DNA of 64,000 nucleotides, taken from Lineus longissimus. Lineage: Eukaryota; Nemertea; Pilidiophora; Heteronemertea; Lineidae. Under the pieces are notes generated by a model that made no database searches, had not been told where the DNA came from, and saw only the letters and a program-made list of their open reading frames with translations. The stretch is from contig NC_088320.1 in NCBI RefSeq assembly GCF_910592395.1, positions 11,158,501 through 11,222,500 on the forward strand, read 5' to 3'. Below, piece after piece: positions 45,502-58,109 of this stretch. The position numbers and the translations under genes are program-made. Every line of letters starts with the position of its first letter. Positions within the stretch are counted from its first letter, which is position 1.

Positions 45502-46398
45502 CCGGTAAACTACGATCTTACTGGGAGGATAAGATTCACATAGTCACATCCAGGAAAGGCGATCCAGACAACAGTCCAGTCTACGGTGTGAAGCCGGAGA
45601 ACGGTTCAGGCAAGGAACGTGTACTTCACAGGAATATGCTCATGCCTTGTCCAGAGCTAAACCTGGACACAGAGATCTCGCGGACACTAGCAAACTGTGT
45701 AAAACTAAACAATCGAAAACTGTGTCGAAATCTGATCCTCCAAAGTCAACTTGTGCCGATCCTGAATCAGACAGTGATGATGAATTTGATGAACTATGTG
45801 ATTTGGCTGCACCCTACCTTTTGAAAGCAGGGAGGGGTAGAGATAAGGTGTCTGTCACTAGAGAAATTGAAATTGACTCTGAAAATGGTTCGCAGAACGG
45901 TACATTTGAACATTAACAGGAAAATCAGCTTGTTACTGAGGATATCAATCGGTCATTTTCTGAGGAAAATCGGTCATTTCCTAACAGTAGTAGACAGCCG
46001 TCTAGCGCTGGTTCCAGTCCTGGAGTGTTTGAACAGAATCGATCCAGTATTGAGTCTAGTCCTGGAGTTGAACAGAATCGATCTAGCACTGAGTCAAGTC
46101 TGGGGAGCCTAAGCCCGGAGGCTCAAGAATTTCAGCCTAGAGCTACCAGAAATAGGAATGTGAGAAAACCGCAGAGACTAACGTATGATGAACTAAGAAA
46201 ACCGTCTGTCTCTACAGTACCAGTTAGTGTGGCAGGTTCAGTCACTGGGCATGGAGTTTCACATCAGAAAACAGTTCTCATGAATCTTCAAGGAGTTCAA
46301 GTAGTACAACAACCTGTCCTGTGGTGGCAAATGTTCAGACCACCAGAGCCGTTATGGAATCCGTCCCTAGGACAATGGGTGTATCCAGTTCGAGGCTG
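45498..46398 (+). pseudogene. Gypsy pol C-terminal tail, decayed
   Basis: TGKLRSYWEDKIHIV...DNSPVYGVKPENGSGKERVLHRNMLMPC is the SH3/GPY-like end of the integrase. After further shifts a Ser/Asn-rich repeat region (about 46000-46120, copies of GVEQNRSS) and a basic stretch (RATRNRNVRKPQRLTYDEL) follow, ending near 46398. I see no env gene. Confidence 0.6.
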
Positions 46399-46399
46399 A

Positions 46400-47909
46400 T
46401 TCATACACGAAATCTAGTCAGGATACTTGGTGAATGTTTGTGACAATATTTAATGAAACTTTGCGACGATAAAACTGCACCACAAGAGGTAATGTTCGAA
46501 ACTTTGGGCGTGCATCGAGAAAAATAGTGAAATATGCATATGGGTGAAGTACTGGTAACCTCTCCCCATTGTGGTTGATTTCTAAAGTGTTTCTGGTGAC
46601 GTTTAGATGACATTTTAGATGCTGGTTTGAGTTTTGTTTTGAAGGACTTCAGATTATGTTTATTTTGTCAGCATGTCTTTATTTGGGAATGATTTATTCC
46701 TGGGACAATCTTGCGTGAATACTGTACGGTTGCTGAAATTGGTGAAATTGGGAATAATTCTGAAGTCTAGAAGATAAAATGATTTCCAGTATAGTGTTTG
46801 TCATACAAGTATAGAGTGTGTATTGTGCAGGTATATGCTAATCTGAAGTTCACAGGTGAAGCCTACATGCACCTTTAAAAGAACTGACTCTTGCAAGCAG
46901 AAACTAGGAGCCATTATAGTCTGTGGACTTTGGGACAAGATTGATCACCTTGTTCCCTTTATTTGGTGAATAGAAAGCTTGGTGGTGCTTACACTCAGTG
47001 ATGAGATATTTTGTGTTTTATCATGTCATTATAGTGGATTGAAGCGCTGTTCAGTTAATGTTCTTTGATTTTAGTGTTAAAAGTTCATGTCATAAGTGTT
47101 TTTACAGTAGTGGAGACTTTAAGTCATATCCTGTGCAGGAGATTTGAGTTTTAAGGACTGATCTTAATCATGACAAAATTTTAGGCAACAGGTTTTGCAC
47201 CACCATAGATATGCACGTGCACGATATGCACGTGGGGAAATATTTTCCTTATTTGGTCAATCCAATCCATATACCAAGAAATATTTTTTTTGTAGCACTT
47301 CTGATTTCAAAATTGCGCCGATTTCGCGGGGTAGTTACTAAATCTCGTCACCAACCACCTCGCACACTTGTCACCAGGTAGCTCCTCGGAGTCGCATATT
47401 TGATTGTCGTTGGTTGGCTGTAGGCTCTAATTATTCTTTTATTAAATTAATTAAAATTTTTGAACCCCCACCGATATAAAATGCCAACATAACTAGAAAC
47501 ATCATTTGTATTTAGCAGCGTTTCATAAGCAAAATCATAATCATAATCCAAACACCGATTGCGCGAGCAAATTGGTGAGAGTTCCATGATTGAACGAATT
47601 TCTGTACCCTAGCGGACAACGACAAACTACGGTCTGTGAAGGGAGTAATAATACTATCCTGTCTCTCTTGAGCATCATTGAACCAATTTGCCATGATTGG
47701 AACAAACAAATAAGAACTACATGTACTTTTAAAAACTTGAGGAAAAGAATGGTGAACAATCTGACTGGCCGCAAGGCAAAAAGGGGGGGGGGGGGTGCGG
47801 CGGGTGTCCCCCGAATTATATATAATAGTGGCTTACACTCACTAAGGACAATGTACATGTATTACGAAAACAAAAATGTGTCGGATGGAACTATGGATGG
47901 ACCCAACAT

Positions 47910-47940
<31 letters not shown>

Positions 47941-48016
47941 CCCCTCCACTGTACTCGGTAAAAACGTTACGCTATCGTAGGGGGGTTCAGGGGTGCTAAG
48001 TCCTTGACTTTTGATA
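46400..48016. other. Gypsy 3' flank and non-coding sequence; 29-G tract
   Basis: No sequence here clearly repeats the region before 40473, so I could not place LTRs. A cluster of GATATGCACGTG motifs (CACGTG E-boxes) lies at 47211-47238, and 29 G in a row at 47910-47938. No gene recognised. Confidence 0.5.
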
Positions 48017-49321
48017 TTAGTTTTGTTCAAAATCATTATCTACAGTATAGAGAAATGTTTTTGTCAACTTGATTATTTGAAAATTGTCCAAACTTGGCCA
48101 AACAGTTGTGATCCATGGTTTTTATATGAATAACATACCTCTAGTTGACATTCAAATTTAGACAGATATTTACCGGTAGATAATCAGAGTATTTCTTTTG
48201 TTGTATTACAACGTTTAGGCCAACTGTAGACTTATTAGGGGAAGATTTTCTCTTAGAATAACTTGGCAATACATTGCGTAATCCTAATTTGGTATTTTGA
48301 TGGTGAGGATTGAGGCTGGTCCACTGCCCTCGGAGTGTAAACGCAAAGGCTCACTCAAGAAAATGTGAAAGAAAGACAACCGCTAATTGAAAGAAACTTG
48401 ATCGAAAATCTGCTGTTATGTCAGTAATTCGTCACGGACAACCTGCAAAATCATCATAATTATAGTCGTGTGTAACCCTTTTGAGTTTTTAGCCGCTGCT
48501 ATTATAAATCACTGTCAACATGCGCGGATGATTTGGTTTACAAGTTGTTGGTGCGACGTGACCTGTGTACAAATGGAGAGTTCATAACTGACTAGTGACT
48601 TGTCCATGTTTCAGTTTTTGTTATCCGTAAACTCGTCCTCTTTCTGCTTCCTTAAAGGGGAACACCGTTCGTATTACTTGTGGTCCAGTTAAATAGAAAT
48701 CCACTAATACACATCTGCTTTAAAGCCCTCACCGTCGTTAATTTCAGTCTGTGACCTCGGGTATATACTGGAGGGCCCTATAATCAGATTGTTTCGGCAT
48801 ATCGCCTTTAAGTCATGTAACGGCATATCGCCTTCAAGTAATTTTGATGTCAGCGCTATCTATTTGAAGCCTTGTACTTCACGCCTTTTTGTTTCCCGAT
48901 GAAAACCTTGCGATCTTTTATCGACGTTTGATAAAAGTTATAATCAGGCAAGATTTAAAGGAAAGAGTAGCCTAAACGGAGTTTTTATGTGAACCTGCTG
49001 CGTTTACACACCGGACGCAGTGGACCGACCTCGTTCCACACCATAAGGAGACCAAATTAGGATGATGCGATGGAGTTCCAAGGGAGTCTATAGGAGAAAA
49101 TCTTCCCCTAATTAGTCTATAGTTGGCCTAAACGTTGTAGTACAACAAAAAAAATACTCTGATTATCCAAATATCTGTCTAAATTTAAATGTCAACTAGA
49201 TGTTTGTTATTCATATAAAAACCATGGATCACAACTGTTTGGCTAAGTGAACAATTTTAAAACAATCAAGTTGACAATAACACTTTTTTATAAGGTAGAT
49301 AATGATTTTGAACAAAACTAA
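48017..49321. mobile_element. 1.3-kb element with ~235-bp inverted arms
   Basis: The left arm (48017-48255) and right arm (49091-49321) are reverse complements with scattered mismatches. Shared landmarks: TTAGTTTTGTTCAAAATCAT at the outer end, TTGTGATCCATGGTTTTTAT in the middle and GGGGAAGATTTTCTC at the inner end. The ~835-bp centre has no ORF. Target duplication not visible. Foldback- or MITE-class non-autonomous element. Confidence 0.8.
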
Positions 49322-50570
49322 CAAGCGTTTGAAGATTTTTATTCGTATTCCCATTCAAGTCCTATGAAATAGAAAGGCCAGAATAAGGATGAAGGGTTTA
49401 TCACTCGTTCGTTTTGGTACTGGCGCCAGGCCGAAGTGAGCGACCCTGCGAGCGGGTTACTTCGACATACAATGGCCGCCGCACGTGACCTTCGAGAAAG
49501 TATGCCAAACGAGCCTGTAAATGCCGGTGTAACATCTGTGGTTGTTTCCCATGTGTCAGTGTTTCCAAACAATAGGCAGCTAGAGAGACCATGACTTTTC
49601 AATAGGGGGAAACACAGAAAAACTTGTCAATCTATCTTTTAGCGTTCCCAAACAATGAGGGGAAACACTCAAAAATAGAAACACTCAAAAACATTACACC
49701 GGCTTTGCGAAATACAAGAAATGTGTTTATTGCATCAGACTGCACTTTTCTGGCAAAAATATAATAGCTGTTGAAAGAAATTGATATTTAGATGTGAAAA
49801 AAATTGGTCAATAAGTTTAGTAAGTAGTTTTTGTAGTTAACGCAACGCACACCCGGTAGTGTGTCTGGTCATTTCTTTTTACGCTACATTACCATAATGT
49901 TACTCGGGCCTGGTGCCAAAGCGTTCGGGCTCGATTCATACTGGGCATGCGCTTCAATGCCCGAGATCCGGTGCTTACCGAAGCGCGGCGCTAGAAATTG
50001 AACGCGTTAAAGGTATGCAAACGAGCTAGCCTAATACCGTTAGACCCCACGGGTGGCGCTGATTGGCCACTGCACGGATGTAGAGTGAATGATTAAGCAA
50101 AATATGGTTCTATAGAGACCAATTACTGGTTGCTTAAAGGCAAAAGTACTTTTGGTCTGAGGTCAAACTTTGAAGAAATTGCGCCAGTAGTTTTCGCCCA
50201 GCGGCCCAAAAGGTCCTCGAAAAACCAGTCAGTCGTATCCTCATCCCCTTGATCGTTGGTGCCGAGTGTTGGCTTGAGGTTCAGGATGCCCAAAAGGATG
50301 TGGACATTTACTTGTAAAAGAAACCAAGAGCGCATAGTATCTCATCCTGGTACAGTAGTATTCAATATTCCACCATTCTCCAAAGCAGACAAAATAGTAT
50401 AGTATATTACAGTATGATACTCGGCCTCTCGATATATATGTGGAACATATAGGCGCGAAAAAAAAACACTGAATCATAGGACAATGATCTCTTGTCCTTA
50501 GATAAAGATGGGAACAAGTCTTATTGGTTGCAACTAATTCTTTCTTTGGTATAGCAAGAAGGAAAAAAGA
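49322..50570. other. Non-coding stretch
   Basis: Short open frames only. No recognised gene, RNA or repeat pair. It lies downstream of the minus-strand cystine-knot gene. Confidence 0.5.
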
Positions 50571-50576
50571 ATAATC

Positions 50577-50582
50577 TTTATT
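50577..50582 (-). terminator. AATAAA polyadenylation signal of the cystine-knot gene
   Basis: AATAAA on the minus strand, about 110 bases after the TAA stop at 50690, a normal distance for a short 3' UTR. Confidence 0.6.
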
Positions 50583-50689
50583 GATTCTTGGTCGAAGCAA
50601 TTACAGAAAAGCACGAATGTGGTACAGAAGGATGCTGTAATGTTCTATCCAAGTCATTTCATCCTTGGTACTGGTATGTTGCCTGATTA

Positions 50690-52118
50690 TTAGTAACATT
50701 TAAAGTCCCAGCCGCAGTGGGGAATGCCACCTGAAGTGTTACAGCAAGTCCAGTTCTTGGTACAAAAGTGACCGACAGGAAAGCAGTCCGACCTGAAAGA
50801 AAGCGGGATAAAAGGGCGTTGTGAGGCTTCGCAATCCCGTTCCAAAAACCGATCAGTCCGGCATTTCCCGAGTTCCCGATCCCAAACTAGCGCCCAGATA
50901 CAAGTGCATAAGGGTATATGATAAAGCACTTGGTTCACGTAGACCGGCACGAGATCGGGAAATCTTTCACGAAAACTTGGGACGTCAAACGCAGGAATGG
51001 GTTTTTTCTCGGTGGATTTCTCGGCGTTACGGGAGAGCGAAATTTCTCTCTATTAGCGTGGAGGAGAGAAGGAGAGGTCCATACATAGGTTTACATATGA
51101 TGGATCCGTTGATCAAGCTGTAACTGTCATGACTAGCGTAGTTTGATCGGCAGCGGGGGGGGGGGGGGGCAAATGGCTAATTCTGGTTCAAGGTAAGAGG
51201 ATCCTTGGCGGACTGATTACGGGAGGATGCTGTTTGAAGCCTCTTTGTGTGTGACCAAAAGCCAATTTTACTGTGACGCCACCAATAGAACAAGCGAGAG
51301 AGAGGAACCCAAAGGCTGTGTCACCTACCGTTTTTCCAGATCCGTTTCTTCATTGAATCCTTCCTCGACGTTATCTCCTGCAAGTAACGGATAGACGGGG
51401 CAAATTAATTCAGGTGTTTGGTAAGGGTAGTAAGTTTGGGGTAAAGTGAATGAGATTGCCACCGGGTATACACTGCTTTGTCAACTTACGCCACACTGCA
51501 CCGAGGCAATGTACAAAATCGAATGATTTGTGAAATCCATGGGAACTGAATCGCGTCACCAAATGCATTAAGACTTGTCCCATGAATTTCACTAAGCACG
51601 CGATGTTTGCATTGCTTGAGTACAGTGTCCGCTGAAAAAGCCGTGTGAAATAAAAAATGCACTGTCGCATGCGTTGTTACAATCGCATGCCAAGTAATTA
51701 ATAAAACCTATACCCCGTCGAAAAAAGGCTCTCGCCTCCCGGTAAATAAAGTCGGCGCGCAATGTCGGTCCACCTTTCGACGAGCCTGTAATGATATTAG
51801 AGGAAGAATTCTCCCTGAGCAAGCTACGGGGCATTATTCGAGAAACTCCTGATTTCCCAAGTATAAGGCAAGTAGGATATTGGGCTCTGAGATCGCAAAG
51901 GTTACTCGTTCATAAAATTAATGTCATGAACATTATCTCAAACCCAGCGATTCAGTACCCGTTTTAAAGGCAGGCGTGAGATCTCTTTGTCGCACATAGC
52001 AGCGATTATAATCAGAAACAGCGCGTAATCTGCTCGTTTGCGGGGCGTGTTATGTAAACCTACCAAGGACCAAGGAGAAGATCACCACCAGAACGAACAG
52101 GACACAAATGGTCTTCAT
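50690..52118 (-). CDS. Secreted cystine-knot (ICK-pattern) prepropeptide, three exons
   Basis: Exon 1 is 52118-52064: ATG, a classic 18-residue hydrophobic signal peptide, donor GTAGGT. Exon 2 is 51377-51329: acceptor TTGCAG, an acidic 15-residue propeptide ending in Lys, donor GTAGGT. Exon 3 is 50792-50690: acceptor TTTCAG, then TAA. Phases (1, then 2) match exactly, and the second junction creates a Lys-Arg dibasic site just before the last domain. The product is 68 residues. After KR cleavage the 33-residue peptide has six cysteines spaced C-x6-C-x5-CC-x8-C-x5-C, the inhibitor-cystine-knot framework. Signal, acidic pro-region and dibasic cleavage are the layout of secreted defence peptides, toxins and some hormones. 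Introns are 686 and 536 bp. No homology could be checked; whether it acts as an antimicrobial, protease/channel inhibitor or signal is unknown. Confidence 0.72.
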
Positions 52119-52761
52119 CTTTTCAGTGAGAAATATTGCTAGAGAGACGTAACTTCCTGGAATGTAGCAAAAAGAGGAAACTGAGATTACTAACGACCGA
52201 ACGTGTGCGAGGGGAGGAGGATACGGCTGACTCTGTTTTTTTAGGATAACTACAACAAGGTATCTCGCTGCTCTAACTGTCGAGGTAATGCACCAGTCTC
52301 GACGCAATGGAACAGTATACACGACAGGCACGTAAAAATGAGAGCTCACCCCCCCCCCTCCTCGACTGAAAAACACACCCTCAATGAGAACACACATAAA
52401 ATAGTACGAATGTTGACACTGGTGTCAGTTGGGCTAGAGTTCTTATCTTCATGTACCTGTCTATGTCAAGGGATAAGGTAGGCTTTAACTGAAAGATTGC
52501 CAACTTACGCGATGTTGCAAAAAATTCCAATACAATAACTATTTCTGCACTGTATATGATGCATTGCCACTTGCGATGTCGGAATCGCATTCAGCCACTT
52601 CCAATGTTGCAAAGCATAAGCTTTTGCTGGTTCGGTTTGGGTGCAGTGAAGCATAACAGAGCAAAGGCGGGCATGTGCGTTCTCGCAATCGCCTTCAGTG
52701 GTAAACTTATATATAAGGTTGTAGGAGTTAAGGTATTTTGTCGCCAAACGCGAATTTGCTT

Positions 52762-53810
52762 GAATCGCAGAACAAACTCGTTTGTCTGGGTGTTTGGGCG
52801 AGCAGTGGAGCGTAAAATAACAAAGCCGTATGAATTGCGTGCGTTGCTGCAATCGTGATTGCAAATGACCCTGGGCTTCGTCATTTTGCGCCCCCTTTAA
52901 CAAACTGAACGGACAGAATACGACAACGCATGCAATGCTTTTTCAATTTACGCCACACTGTACTGCCCTAAAACAAATGCGAAATCTCAATACGTAGAAA
53001 TTCACACGTATACTAAACCAGTTTGCTTTCATCGCCACAATAAACAGGGGATCCTTAGCAGTCAGTGGTGTGTTTACGCGGGATCAACCAATGTAAAGTC
53101 ACATGAAGAATTCCGCAAAGCTGAAGAACTTCGAATGCGCGAACATGCAGCTCTATAGTCCTCCCAAATGATGGCTCGTGTTTCTAACTGCTCTCTAAGG
53201 TTTTGTCAAACCAGCCATCATACCTCAACCATTCTCCAAAGCAGTCATGCCTTCTCTCCTTGCCCTGGTGATTGGCTTTTCATGCATCGTAGAGCGTGGT
53301 CTAAAGCGTAGAGCATGGATACGATGAAAAAAGAACAAAACCACCTCTTTTTGACGTACAAAATAACATGTCGAATGAGGAATATAAAAGGGCCAGTATG
53401 GAAAAGTAGCTTGATGATGACACCTTGGTCAGGGAGAACTACCCTCCCACGTTGTTACCATCTGCTGATGTCAATGAGGGAATTTTCGGCAGAATACACT
53501 TACCTTTTGAAAAGATGCCACCGCACTACGCTTGGAGTCCAACGACTGAAATGGGTGTTGGTTCGGGCAAGGTTTAGTATTTGTAGCCAGGCCTAGCAGG
53601 GCTTATTCTGGATGTGCGTCGGGTTGTTTAGCACAAAGCTCTCGTGAATGCTTGGAAATTCTGCTTCGTCACTGCAATATCTGCAAAATTCCATTGACAC
53701 TCGACTTCAACTTCAACCTGTTACTCCTACTCACTTGACATATTTCCAGTTGTAAGGATAGGTATGCACTCACGGTGAGAGGGCCCGGATTAGAGAAGCC
53801 AGGATTTGTA
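52762..53810. repeat. Large inverted repeat, left arm
   Basis: Matches 58110-59687 in reverse complement. Landmarks: AACAAACTCGTTTGTCTGGG at the outer end, GCATGCAATGCTTTTTCAAT at 52931, CCATTCTCCAAAGCAG near 53228, GGCAGAATACACTTACCTTT near 53490, CTTGGAAATTCTGCTTCG near 53650, and CACTCACGGTGAGAG at the inner end. The left arm is shorter because the right arm gained about 550 bp. Confidence 0.85.
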
Positions 53811-54914
53811 ACTCACACAACGTAGTGAGTGTAATGGTTACGTATACACTGTATGTATAGTCTAAACAAAATTCATGTATCCACCATGTCCATCGAATCT
53901 GAAAAAAATGTGTGCAGACCCAGGACAATTCTGATTCCGGTACAGTTTGTCGCATTCCATACGGGCCTCGCGTTGGCCGATCCTGCATTCACGACGCACC
54001 GCACCCACAGTTACTACGTCGGATTCCCATTGTTTCCTTCCTCGTGACGCAATTATTTCATGACGTCATGAGCCATTGACCATTCACACAAGTAGATTTA
54101 TTCACACCGGCGCCACTGAAGTGCGGGTGTGGGACATCATGTATTTAAAAATCGTCTGCTAGGACATACAGGACAACGTCGGCGGAGACAGTTGTGACAT
54201 TTCATTGCAGACAAAGAAAACGTCCTCTTCTTCTCGATTTACGTACCTTACTTCAAAAAAGTCAGTTTTAACACTACTGCACAAATATAGAGTGGTCTTA
54301 AAGTTCCATTTGGATAGAGATTTGACGGACTGATTTGGAAATTCATTCCAACCATGCAACTGTTTCAGAAATGAGAAAAAGCTCCAGGGTGTCATGACAT
54401 GCATGATGTGTCTTGCCTCTGCATTTTGGTACTCAGAGGGTTTTCAACTTTCATATCATTGAAGAAATAATTCATTCCAATCTACTAGTATTCCAACCAC
54501 AACTGCTCTGGAAAAAGAAATATTTCCAATGTGCCTTGACTAGAAATTTTCTTAGGGCCATACGGGGGGGGGGGGGCTACTTACATAATTTAAATTTACG
54601 CCAGCGGCACAGGGCCCAGCATGCCAGGGGTTTCATGCCATTTAAATCAGGATGAGCTGTAGGCCGAGGTCAGGCCCACTTTATAATGCATTTTATATAT
54701 TTAGGGGTCAAATGCACAAAATCATCATTCTCTGTATACTGTAGCAGTTATGGTTGGATTGGAATGAACTTTTGAATAGATGAAAACAAAACTATATAAA
54801 CCTAGTAAGAGCCTAACACTAACAGTGTTTTTAACTCCATTATTTTCATTCAAACAGATTGAGATTTCATTCAACAACAAGATAATGAACAAAAATACTC
54901 CTAACATGATGGAT
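53811..54914. other. Non-coding stretch between the left arm and the Helitron relic
   Basis: No gene recognised. It contains a 10-G tract near 54565 and a CRE-like TGACGTCA at about 54061. Confidence 0.5.
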
Positions 54915-55704
54915 CATTCCTATTCTTGTCATCCAACACCTGTATTATCGCCAAATTGTCAAATTCAGACGCCTGAACATGAAACATGTTCCAACTTGGA
55001 TCACTGGGACCAGCAGTATGCTCAAAGAAAAAGACAAAGTCATATGGAACAGACAGCAACAAAGACTCAAACAAAGGACAATCGATTATCAATACCTTCT
55101 GATAAACACTCCCTGGTACGGAAGTCTTCAATGTGCAAAATGTCCCTGGGGATAGGAACTGCCTTTTTCATTGTCTCAGCCTTGCAATCCATGGATACAC
55201 TTCCCATCATGGACTGTATCGCCAACTCATTTGTTGCCACATTGAACAAAACTGGGATCATTTCGAACAAGCTATATCAATTTGCCATGAGCTGCCCCAA
55301 CTTACCCCTGAATGCTATCGAGAAGTGATGATTGCTGGTAGCGAATATGCTACTGTCTGTAAAGTTAATACTGCAACCAACATTCTAAAGTGTGACATAA
55401 GAGTCTGGTTACAAGGACTCTCCGGTGACAACACAATTCGATACTACCTTGAAGAGTTCACCACTGATGATCCATTGAGAACAGTCACTCTTTTACTAAG
55501 ACACCAGCATTTCTTGTTACTGGTAAATGATACACCACCAAATCCACCTGTTCAACATAAAACAATTAACCTCCAGTTTAAGAAAGATCCGCCACCAGTT
55601 GATAAAAGTATCACAAGGGACAGACCAACCCAAAAAAGGAGAAAACAATCTGATAAGGCAAAAACAAGGGCAAATCAATTAAGAAAGACCAGCAAGAAGA
55701 AATA
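54915..55704 (+). pseudogene. Helitron-associated OTU-like cysteine protease
   Basis: An N-terminal polar region (54915-55110) is separated by one frameshift (about 55105) from NVPGDRNCLFHCLSLAIHG, the OTU active-site motif with catalytic Cys. Downstream RHQHFLLLV near 55500 carries the expected His. A lysine-rich tail (RDRPTQKRRKQSDKAK) ends at TAA 55703. OTU domains fused to the Rep/helicase protein typify one class of animal Helitron-like elements (Helentrons/HLE2). Here it is a separate, frame-broken block, 150 bp upstream of the next piece. Confidence 0.72.
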
Positions 55705-55856
55705 AAGTAAAGATCACAAGCACTCAAAGAGACAAAAAAAAACAAATTCAGCACTGCAATGAAGACAATATAACAGAACCTGAACCTGAACCCACATCAT
55801 CCAATCATTTTAACCAAGCAAAGTTAGATTCAATTCGCAATTTTGAGATAGAGCAG

Positions 55857-56825
55857 ATGGCCTACCAGTTCAAATTCTGCCAAATTTGCAATGAAAGAAG
55901 ACTCGAAATGAAGATTTCAAAGGATCCCACAGTCTGCCAACGATGCTACAAAGAAAAAAACAGCATAACACTATTCTCCTCACAAAACAACATGGATCCA
56001 GGAGTAGTTCCACCAGACCTTCAGAATTTAACTGTCATAGAGCAGCAATTAATTTCTCGAATTTCATCATCAATTAATGGCCACATGCTTAATCATGGTG
56101 GAATTGCAGCAAATGGACACTGTGTCACCTGTCCACAAGCCATTGGAGAGGTGGCCAAACTATTTCCTAGACTTCCATCAGAAATTAACATAATCAGAGT
56201 TCGCAGGCAGGGCAAAAATGAAACAACCAAGGAATTCAATGTCCGGAGAAACGTTGTTGAAAAGGCTTTGAATTGGTTAAAGAATAACAACCCTGCATAT
56301 GGGGATATAACCATATGCTCTGAAAGGCTTAGCCAGTTGCCAATTGACTGGGAGATAGACAACTTGCCAACAGTAGAGTACGATTCAACAACAGTGCATA
56401 GAGATTACAGAGGACCTGCCCCAGACCAAACAGATCCTGGAGAGACGAATGATGGGGAAACTGTTTCAGGTATCCTCCTGCGAGATCCAGCGGTTTATCT
56501 GAGGCAAAACGTCGAAAATGCTGTAAAGGATGTGCTGGGTGAAAAACATGGAAAGGTTACAGCCACCAAAAGGGGAACTGTCACCATCCCATGGCCAACC
56601 TGAGGTGATAAACCACTGTCAGAGTTCACCACCAGGAATTTCTTTACCTTTGCATTTCCATGTTTATTTCCACATGGTACAGGGGACTTTTTTACCAATC
56701 GCAAAACAACTTGCACTTCTTTGGTCGACTGGGCAGATCACCTCATGTGGTACCAGGATGGACGATTTGCTCGCCACCAGTGTTTTAAGTTCATTCTCCA
56801 CAACATGATAATGAGGAAGAGAGCC
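55857..56825 (+). pseudogene. Helitron zinc-finger and DUF6570-like region
   Basis: FCQICNERRLEM...CQRC is a CxxC-CxxC zinc-binding pair. It is followed by VPPDLQNLTVIEQQLISRI and LPSEINIIRVRR...FNVRRNVVEKALNWLKNNNPAY, the layout of the helper domain before Helitron Rep. TGA at 56601-56603 breaks the frame, but the same frame continues as GDKPLSEFTTRNFFTFAFP, LFPHGTGDFF, then FARHQCFKFILHNMIMRKRALE, so a single substitution explains the stop. Confidence 0.7.
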
Positions 56826-56826
56826 C

Positions 56827-57396
56827 TTGAAAACTCTACGTATATTCCTTCAGAGGTTAGGTGACCAACACCTCACTGTTGAAGAACTGAAAGAAAAGAT
56901 TCAAAATGGTGACAAATCTATTGCAAACAAGATACTCAACTTCAGTGCCAGCCTCAGAGGAACCTCTCAGTATTGGTCGCAAAGATTAAAAGAGGCTCAG
57001 TCTCTCATTCACTACCAAATCATGAAAGGAAAGGGTCTCCCTTCACTTTTATCTACCGGGAGTTGCGCAGAATATTATTTTAAACCATTGAGGAGACTTC
57101 TAGAACTATATATCAATCAGACAACAGGAAAGACCATTGACTTAGAAAACAAAAGTAAACTTTTCATCGCATTACAGGAACATTCTCACATTGTTGGTCA
57201 TTATTTTGATCTTCGTACTAAATGCTACTTCGAAAAAGTGATGAGGCCGGCCTTTGGAGTGGAAGCCTACTGGTACAGGCAAGAATTTGCCAAAGGCAGG
57301 GGGATTATTCACTGGCATGGCCTTTGCTGGCGCGGTGATAGAGAACCACACAATCTCCTGTATCAAGCCTTTGAAGATGATATTGATGAAAAATAA
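56827..57396 (+). pseudogene. Helitron Rep (HUH) domain, truncated
   Basis: After a frameshift near 56850, the frame gives LTVEELKEKIQNGDKS, LRGTSQYWSQRLKEAQSLI, LLSTGSCAEYYF and KGRGIIHWHGLCW, the HUH motif of Helitron_like_N. The expected rolling-circle Tyr motif and the Pif1-type helicase do not follow in frame: the ORF stops at 57394-57396. The intact protein would nick and replicate the element as a rolling circle. Here it is dead. Confidence 0.78.
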
Positions 57397-57560
57397 TAAT
57401 AGTAATAAAATTGTTACTTATATGGCGCAACTTTCCAGAATTAGTCCTGTTCAAGTGCGCCCTCCCGTCGAGTTGTAGTATTGACTATAGAGTTCTGTTT
57501 TTATCTGTCCCCTGAATGCATTGTAAGTATTGTTTCTAATGTTACCGTTTAGGCTATTAC
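57397..57560. repeat. Short repeat fragment with (ATA)n and TTATATGGCGCAACTTTCC
   Basis: An AATAATAATAGTAATAAAAT tract followed by a TTATATGGCGC motif, in the style of dispersed animal repeats. It directly abuts the broken end of the Helitron frame, so it may be the insertion that interrupted it. Confidence 0.4.
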
Positions 57561-57741
57561 ATTCATTTACGATGATGGTGGTCCAGAGCACAACTGTAGT
57601 GCCTCATCTAGAATATATCCAGCAGATCTTGGTGTATCCTGGCTCGATGATCTAAAAAAAGCCCAAACAGAACCAGATCACCTAATCTTACCAGAGGTCT
57701 CTATGACATCGATGAACAATGAGCAAAAAGATATACACTGA
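57553..57741 (+). pseudogene. Possible Helitron helicase remnant
   Basis: 62 codons with no start: FIYDDGGPEHNC...PADLGVSWLDDLKKAQ...MTSMNNEQKDIH. The codon-like composition suggests decayed coding DNA, and MNNEQ recalls the LNxEQ entry of Pif1-type helicases. It could equally be another gene's exon. Low confidence. Confidence 0.28.
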
Positions 57742-58109
57742 AATAGCTTGATTGATTCCCGATCAACCCAAAGTGTATCTGCACTTCCTGTTGCAATAAT
57801 ATTGTGAGAGAACAGGCCAAGTTCTATTTACACTGCGTCCACAAAATATTCCATGTCTCATGAATGAACGTAGTTTGCTAGAAATGTATTCATCATATAC
57901 GAAGGCCTAGAATGCTCAAATTCGAAATTCCCACCAAATTTATTTAGTCTCTACAATATTATATGACCACCGCGTACATTAGCTGCGTATTGTGTACATA
58001 GTGCATGGGTGGTTTTAAAAGCGGAAAGATAGTCCCTCGAATCATAGAGTCCTTCACAAATGCCTGTGAGGAATTATAGTCCTAAATCCATGCCAGTTCA
58101 TCCAGAATA

